DNA from: Treponema sp.
GTDB taxonomy: Bacteria > Spirochaetota > Spirochaetia > Treponematales > Breznakiellaceae
Length of the DNA stretch: 64,000 bases
Direction: 5' to 3'
NCBI GenBank assembly: GCA_009777535.1
Contig: WRLP01000010.1
Location: 28,928 to 92,927, forward strand
Of the stretch, positions 59,046 through 64,000 are shown one piece after another (within the stretch, counting starts at the first letter, position 1; every line of letters starts with the position of its first letter). The notes beneath the pieces are model-generated. The model saw nothing but the letters and a program-made list of their open reading frames with translations, ran no database searches and was not told the origin of the DNA. Position numbers and translations under genes: made by a program.

Positions 59046-60011
59046 ATGCACGCTGTTTTGGAAGAAATAAAAAAAACCGGAATTATTCCGGTTATAAAAA
59101 TTGATGATGCCGCAAAGGCGGCCCCGCTTGCCCGGGCGCTTATTGCCGGGGGCATTCCCTGCGCCGAAATAACTTTCAGAACCGCCCAGGCTGAAGAAGC
59201 CATAAGCAGGATTCATGGTGAAGTTCCTGAAATTCTGCTCGGCGCAGGCACGGTCTTAACAACTGAGCAGGCAGACAGGGCAATTGCCGCCGGCGCAAAA
59301 TTTGTCGTAAGCCCCGGCTTTAACCCAAGGGTGGTTTCGCATTGCATCGAAAAGGGAATACCCATAACTCCGGGCTGCTGCACTCCCACCGATATTGAAA
59401 GAGCGCTGGAATTGGGGCTGGAAGCCGTAAAATTTTTCCCCGCCGAGCAGGCGGGCGGGCTGGAGTACATAAAGGCGGTTGCCGCGCCCTACACCAATAT
59501 CAGTTTTATTCCAACCGGCGGAATAAATGCACATAACATCGTAAAATATATAACCTTCGACAAGGTTATCGCATGCGGCGGATCATGGATGGCAGGCGCC
59601 GACCTGATTAACGCCGGAGAATTCGATAAAATAACCGCCCTGTGCAGGGAAGCCATATTTAATCTGCTGGGCTTCGGCCTTGCCCATGTCGGAATTAACG
59701 CGGAGAATGAAAAGGCCACTGTAAAAATTGCAGACCGGTTCTCCGCTCTTTTCGGCTTTCAGAACAAGGCGGGAGTATCATCAATCTTTTCATCAGACTG
59801 CATAGAGATAATAAAATCTTCGTCAATTGGAAAAAACGGACGCATAGCCATCGGAACAAACAGCGTATTCAGGGCAATGGCTTACCTTGAACGCCAGGGA
59901 GTGGAGTTTAACAAAGAGGGCGTAAAGACCGATGCGAACGGTAATGTCACATCGGTATTTTTTAGGGAAGAAATCGGCGGTTTTGCCATTCATTTGGTGC
60001 AGAATAAATAA
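59046..60011 (+). CDS. KHG/KDPG aldolase with VOC-like C-terminal domain
   Basis: MHAVLEEIKKTGIIPVIKIDDAAKAAPLARALIAGGIPCAEITFRT...GAGTVLTTEQADRAIAAGAKFVVSPGFN; C-term LAHVGINAENEK...FAIHLVQNK. Confidence 0.9.
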   Translation: MHAVLEEIKKTGIIPVIKIDDAAKAAPLARALIAGGIPCAEITFRTAQAEEAISRIHGEVPEILLGAGTVLTTEQADRAIAAGAKFVVSPGFNPRVVSHCIEKGIPITPGCCTPTDIERALELGLEAVKFFPAEQAGGLEYIKAVAAPYTNISFIPTGGINAHNIVKYITFDKVIACGGSWMAGADLINAGEFDKITALCREAIFNLLGFGLAHVGINAENEKATVKIADRFSALFGFQNKAGVSSIFSSDCIEIIKSSSIGKNGRIAIGTNSVFRAMAYLERQGVEFNKEGVKTDANGNVTSVFFREEIGGFAIHLVQNK

Positions 60012-60027
60012 GCGAGGCGATCATTTT

Positions 60028-60435
60028 ATGAGAATAGCAGTTATCAGCGCTCCCCGTGCAAGAAAATCCCCGCCGGATTATGTGCGGGAGTTGGCTAAGG
60101 GAATGGAAGCCATGGGGCACCGGGTAGATGTTTTGGACGCATGGACAGAAGACGGCTTTCGGCTTCCCGGTTATGAGTATATCGCTGTCGCCGCAGAATC
60201 AATTTCTTTTTTTTCGGGGAAGATTCCTCAGGCCGTATCCAAAATACTCTCGGCTGGCAGCGGCATAATTGGAAAAAAAAGCGCGGCTTTTGTTAAAAGG
60301 GGAGGGCTTTTTACGGGGCGCGCCCTTGCCAATCTAATGCGCGTCATGGAAAAAGAAGGAATGATGATCAACTGGAGCGAGGTACTGCTGAATCCTTCTC
60401 ATGCCAGGGCATTGGGAAAAAGGATTGGCGCATAA
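60028..60435 (+). CDS. Flavodoxin-like small protein
   Basis: MRIAVISAPRARKSPPDYVRELAKGMEAMGHRVDVLDAWTEDG. Confidence 0.55.
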   Translation: MRIAVISAPRARKSPPDYVRELAKGMEAMGHRVDVLDAWTEDGFRLPGYEYIAVAAESISFFSGKIPQAVSKILSAGSGIIGKKSAAFVKRGGLFTGRALANLMRVMEKEGMMINWSEVLLNPSHARALGKRIGA

Positions 60436-61123
60436 ACTGAAAACCCATTATGAACTGCTTGGCGTGGAGCTGGGAGCCACCGCCGGTGAGATAAAAAAAG
60501 CGTTCCGCGAAAAGGCAAAGCGGCTTCATCCTGATATTGCCGGTTCTGCCGCGGCGGAAGCGATGCGCAAGCTTATTTGCGCGTACGAGGTACTTTCCAG
60601 TCCGCAGCGCCGTTTTGAATATGACAGGGCATATTCACGCTTTGTAAAAAAGACCGGTTTTAATTACCGTACCTGGCTGCGCGAACAGGATAATCCGGCA
60701 AGCCAGGCCAAGCTGGTGTTTTTTGAACTGCTTCACCTTGAAGAAGACGAGGCGATTGCGCTTTGGCGGAAAAACGGCGGTCTTGATTTTCCAATGAATA
60801 AGCACCTCGATCGGGAAGACTGGATGGACTGCCTTTTTATACTTGCCGAGGAATTGGACAGGCGCGGCAGCACTTACGAAGCCTTCAGACTGTTTGCCGC
60901 CATACTCCGTGAAGAACGGCGGCGGCCTTATTTCAGGCATTTTACACAGGAGCTGGAAAAACAAATTAAAACCATTGTAAGGCTTAAACTGAAGCCCCAG
61001 GTCGATAATGAAACATGGATCGAATGTATGGAAATCATGACCGGCCTTGATTTTTCCGCCCGTGATCAAAACCGCTGGATACGTTCCATGGCGGATACTC
61101 TTAAAAAAATGAGGCAAGGGTGA
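60401..61123 (+). CDS. J-domain (DnaJ-like) protein
   Basis: HYELLGVELGATAGEIKKAFREKAKRLHPDIAG (HPD motif). Confidence 0.85.
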   Translation: MPGHWEKGLAHKLKTHYELLGVELGATAGEIKKAFREKAKRLHPDIAGSAAAEAMRKLICAYEVLSSPQRRFEYDRAYSRFVKKTGFNYRTWLREQDNPASQAKLVFFELLHLEEDEAIALWRKNGGLDFPMNKHLDREDWMDCLFILAEELDRRGSTYEAFRLFAAILREERRRPYFRHFTQELEKQIKTIVRLKLKPQVDNETWIECMEIMTGLDFSARDQNRWIRSMADTLKKMRQG

Positions 61124-61135
61124 TCCGCCGCCCCG

Positions 61136-61415
61136 TCAGCGTAGTATTGCTATGGCAACGGCAGAAATGTGTGCCTGAAACATTTACATTGGGGTCCTGG
61201 CAGAGGCCAAAAACTCCGGGCGCGCCGCTCAGCCTAAAGGCTTCGCGCCTTTCCCCTCTTGACGGCCTTTATTTTGCGCCACACCATGCGGCATTATTCA
61301 TCTACACAGCCTGTTGCTGTGCAGACGTGGGTGCCGCGTACGCGGCTTCCCAAAACCCCAATGTTACTTATTCGGGCACACATTTCTGCAATTGCCAAAG
61401 TAGTGGAACGCCTAC
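61136..61415. repeat. Palindromic element E9; 42-bp inner inverted repeats 61154-61396
   Basis: GGCAACGGCAGAAATGTGTGCCTGAAACATTTACATTGGGGT vs inverse of GGGCACACATTTCTGCAATTGCC end. Confidence 0.9.
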
Positions 61416-61455
61416 GTAGAGGCAGGGCTTTGCTTACCGCTTACATTGTATTTTT

Positions 61456-61500
61456 TGTGCATATATTTTTGAAACAGCTATAGCAGTGAAACGCCTGCGT
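61456..61500. repeat. Solo end of palindromic element
   Basis: GTGCATATATTTTTGAAACAGCTATAGCAGTGAAACGCCTGCG. Confidence 0.65.
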
Positions 61501-61560
61501 ACTCGCCACTGCGCTACGTCGATGTCCGATTCCGTCGTGGCTTCTACTATGTCAGCGTTT

Positions 61561-61708
61561 CACTGCTACGGTACTGCCAAAATGCATAGGTAAATGTAAC
61601 ACGGGGTGTCCGGTGAACTGCGGGCCCTCGTACGAGGGACGCAGGTTCACCGGACGGGACCCTAGAAACATTTATACATGCATTTTGGCTATGCATGTAG
61701 CCGTGGAA
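61561..61708. repeat. Palindromic element E8 with core GTCCGGTGAACTGCG..CCCTCGTACGAGGG..CGCAGGTTCACCGGAC
   Basis: Nested inverted repeats read directly. Confidence 0.93.
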
Positions 61709-61750
61709 AAGCCCGCTAATGCACCACACGTATGCGCGCCATTAATATGT

Positions 61751-62653
61751 ATGAAGACTTTAACAACAAAACGTTTTGGGCGGCTTAACCCCCTAAACGA
61801 TTTCCTTTTCTGCAAGGTAATGGGCGAAAAGGGATCCGAAGTCCAATTATTGGGCTTCTTGAATGCGGTTCTGGGCAGAACCGGTAATAACCGGCTTGCT
61901 TCAGTAGAAATCATCGAAAACAAAATTCTTTCGGCGGAAGTAATAGGAGACAAGTCAAGTATCCTTGACGTAAGAGCTGTGCTGGAAGATCGAACAAAAG
62001 TAAACATTGAGGTACAACTCCGTAACCTTCATAACATGGACAAACGGAGTCTCTTTTACTGGAGTAAGGAGTTTTCCAAAAGCCTGAAATCAGGGCAGGA
62101 TTACGGCGAACTGCCAACAACAATAGCCATCAACATTGTCAATTTCGAGTTTCTTGACGCAAAAAACTTCCACACGGTCTTTCACCTTCGCGAAGATAAA
62201 GAAAGCGCCTTGATATTGACTGATGTACTGGAAATACACTTTATTGATATGGTAAAGTGGAGGAGGCTAGGCAGCAAGGATATAAGGAATGATCCCCTGC
62301 ACCGTTGGCTTACGTGGTTCGACAAAAGCAGCTCGCCAGAGCTTGTAGCGGAGGTAATAGACATGGACAGTGCAATACTGGAAGCCGAGAGACGCCAGGC
62401 GTATTTATCCGGCGATGAAGAATTGATACGCGCTTACGAAATGCGCGAGATGGCGCTTAGTGATTTAGCCAGCATGAAGAAATACGACCATGATATAGGC
62501 TACTCAGAAGGCCATGTGGCTGGGCAAACCATCGGGCATGCTGAAGGCTATTCGAAAGGCCTTGAGGAGGGGCAGCGGCGTTTCATGGAACTGTTGAACC
62601 AAGGGCTTTCGGTAGAAGAAATTAAACAACGCCTTGAACAAGGGAAAAGGTAA
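61751..62653 (+). CDS. Rpn/PD-(D/E)XK nuclease family (transposase_31-like) protein
   Basis: MKTLTTKRFGRLNPLNDFLFCKVMGEKGSEVQLLGFLNAVLG...ILDVRAVLEDRTKVNIEVQLRNLHNMDKRSLFYWSKEFSKSLKSGQDY; C-terminal GHAEGYSKGLEEGQRR. Confidence 0.9.
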   Translation: MKTLTTKRFGRLNPLNDFLFCKVMGEKGSEVQLLGFLNAVLGRTGNNRLASVEIIENKILSAEVIGDKSSILDVRAVLEDRTKVNIEVQLRNLHNMDKRSLFYWSKEFSKSLKSGQDYGELPTTIAINIVNFEFLDAKNFHTVFHLREDKESALILTDVLEIHFIDMVKWRRLGSKDIRNDPLHRWLTWFDKSSSPELVAEVIDMDSAILEAERRQAYLSGDEELIRAYEMREMALSDLASMKKYDHDIGYSEGHVAGQTIGHAEGYSKGLEEGQRRFMELLNQGLSVEEIKQRLEQGKR

Positions 62654-62829
62654 ACCAAAAAAACCTACGTTTTTTTTGAACGTCCCCTGTTATCTGCAAC
62701 AACACCGTTACTGGGCAATCCACTTCTCGCTTACCTTTTACTTTCTACCTTTTCTCTGTCCAAAATCTGCAAAGCGGATTTTGGACTCCTACCTTTTACA
62801 CTTAATAATAGCCACCCCACAAACTACTC

Positions 62830-63600
62830 TCATTCATCAACTACCTCTCCAATCTCTACATATCTTCTTTTAGAGGTGTCCCAGGTGTAAAATATCCATT
62901 TACCATTTTTTGGGTTTGGATCGGGAACCCAGCCGGGGCCGCCTGCTACTTCCAGTTGATAAAAGAATACTTTGAACCCGTACATGCCATTGTACGTCAT
63001 AAACTCAACAGGTGCAGGGCCGTTGTCGAGGCTAATAATTTGAAATGGTATTCTGCAATGCACTTTTTCAAAAGTATCTTTGTCTATATCATAACCATAA
63101 ATTACTATATACTCCCCGGCTCCATAAAATCCATATATAAATATTTCATCAATGCCGTCTTCGTTGAAATCTCCAAAAGAACTGGTTGAATTACCTATAC
63201 GAGTGCCAGGAATATTCTGCATTATATCAAATGCGCTATGTTCAAGCAGATTAAAACTACCTGTGCCGTATCGTTTTTGCAACCCCTCGTCATTAATCGC
63301 ATATATTATTATTGTACGATCATTTAATCTCACAATCCAATTATCACCTCCAGGAATTCCAAAATTCGTTTTTGCTATGAAATCTATTTCAAGATTACGC
63401 TCAAGAATTCTCCGTTCATTATTATTAATAAACATTTTCATTTCATTAACTTCACTCGCAGCAACAACAATTTCTAAACTGCTATTTCCTTCGTCTTGTT
63501 GAAATTCGCTAACAGTATTAGTATTATTTTTTTTGTTATCAAAGCAGGATAAAAACAATATAAAAATGAAACAAACTAATAGACAATATTTCGCACTCAT
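62830..63600 (-). CDS. Putative lipoprotein, FG-GAP/VCBS-like
   Basis: FILFLSCFDNKKN lipobox; SSFGDFNEDGIDEIFIYGFYGAGEYIVIYGYDIDKD. Confidence 0.65.
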   Translation of the reverse strand: MSAKYCLLVCFIFILFLSCFDNKKNNTNTVSEFQQDEGNSSLEIVVAASEVNEMKMFINNNERRILERNLEIDFIAKTNFGIPGGDNWIVRLNDRTIIIYAINDEGLQKRYGTGSFNLLEHSAFDIMQNIPGTRIGNSTSSFGDFNEDGIDEIFIYGFYGAGEYIVIYGYDIDKDTFEKVHCRIPFQIISLDNGPAPVEFMTYNGMYGFKVFFYQLEVAGGPGWVPDPNPKNGKWIFYTWDTSKRRYVEIGEVVDE

Positions 63601-63616
63601 TATATTCTCCTTTTAA

Positions 63617-63895
63617 CTATTTAATATTAAGACTCTTTATTACATCATAAATTTTGTCTTGAAATATTTGATTAGGGTTGTAATACCATTTTATATCTGA
63701 GGCTGGCACCCCAGGGAACCCTTCATTTCTGCTCTTTATCCCATTAGTACTACCAACATTTGCAAGTAAAGGGCCTTGTCGAGGATTATAGTTTTCATCA
63801 GGCCGCACAGTGGCAAAGTGCGGCTTTTCCACGACTATGGCAGCGGCAGAAATGTGTACCATAGAGCAGGGAACAGGGGTCCTGTCAGAGGCCAA
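63617..63895 (-). pseudogene. C-terminal gene remnant fused in frame to element E10 sequence
   Basis: First about 25 aa encoded by E10 antisense; rest ENYNPRQGPLLANVGSTNGIKSRNEGFPGVPASDIKWYYNPNQIFQDKIYDVIKSLNIK*. Confidence 0.6.
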
Positions 63896-64000
63896 AAACT
63901 CCGGGCGCGCCGCTCAGCCTAAAGGCTTCGCGCCTTTCCCCTCTTAACGGCCTTTATTTTGCGCCACACCATGCGGCATTATTCATCTACACAGCCTGTT
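63820..64000. repeat. Palindromic element E10, truncated by window edge; 63886-64000 matches 61201-61315 with one mismatch
   Basis: Direct comparison of both stretches. Confidence 0.93.

Noticed and set aside
61120-61483. Two ORFs inside element E9
   Set aside because: Low-complexity translations of inverted-repeat DNA; no RBS or family features
1-64000. Prophage or integrative conjugative element
   Set aside because: No structural phage, integrase, relaxase or T4SS genes seen; no tRNA target recognised

Overview
Spirochaete-like chromosomal window (inference from gene content; a termite-gut Treponema/Breznakiella-type genome would fit, not verified). Housekeeping blocks: Mla-type lipid transport, TrmH-like methyltransferase, YmdB-like phosphoesterase, topoisomerase IV A-like, adenylate cyclase, UgpC/MsmK-like ABC ATPase, hybrid kinase plus LuxR regulator, 2-hydroxyacyl-CoA dehydratase activator fusion, PepF, hexokinase, carbamate kinase, SNF transporter, PGDH-like and KDPG aldolase. 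Between them lie accessory regions: (1) five large modular lipoproteins, one running off the left edge and absent from the supplied ORF track; (2) many toxin-antitoxin/defence modules (Phd-PIN, GNAT with an unannotated 51-aa partner, two HicAB, DUF4160/DUF2442, DUF3791/DUF3990, decayed MNT/HEPN, AIPR, Rpn/PD-(D/E)XK). The most striking unexplained signal is a family of non-coding, nested, long-palindromic elements (about 140-450 bp, at about ten loci) sharing asymmetric outer ends (CGCCAGCGTTTCACTACTTTGGCAAT / GGCTTTTCCACGGCTATGGCAAT) but carrying different hairpin cores. Substitutions between copies are compensated across the stems. The elements sit next to both HicAB loci and the Rpn gene, and one copy truncates a gene. 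A second signal is a set of genes, by eye at least nine, with a -35/-10 promoter ending 6-8 nt before the start codon, predicting leaderless mRNAs. No tRNA, rRNA or CRISPR array was recognised.
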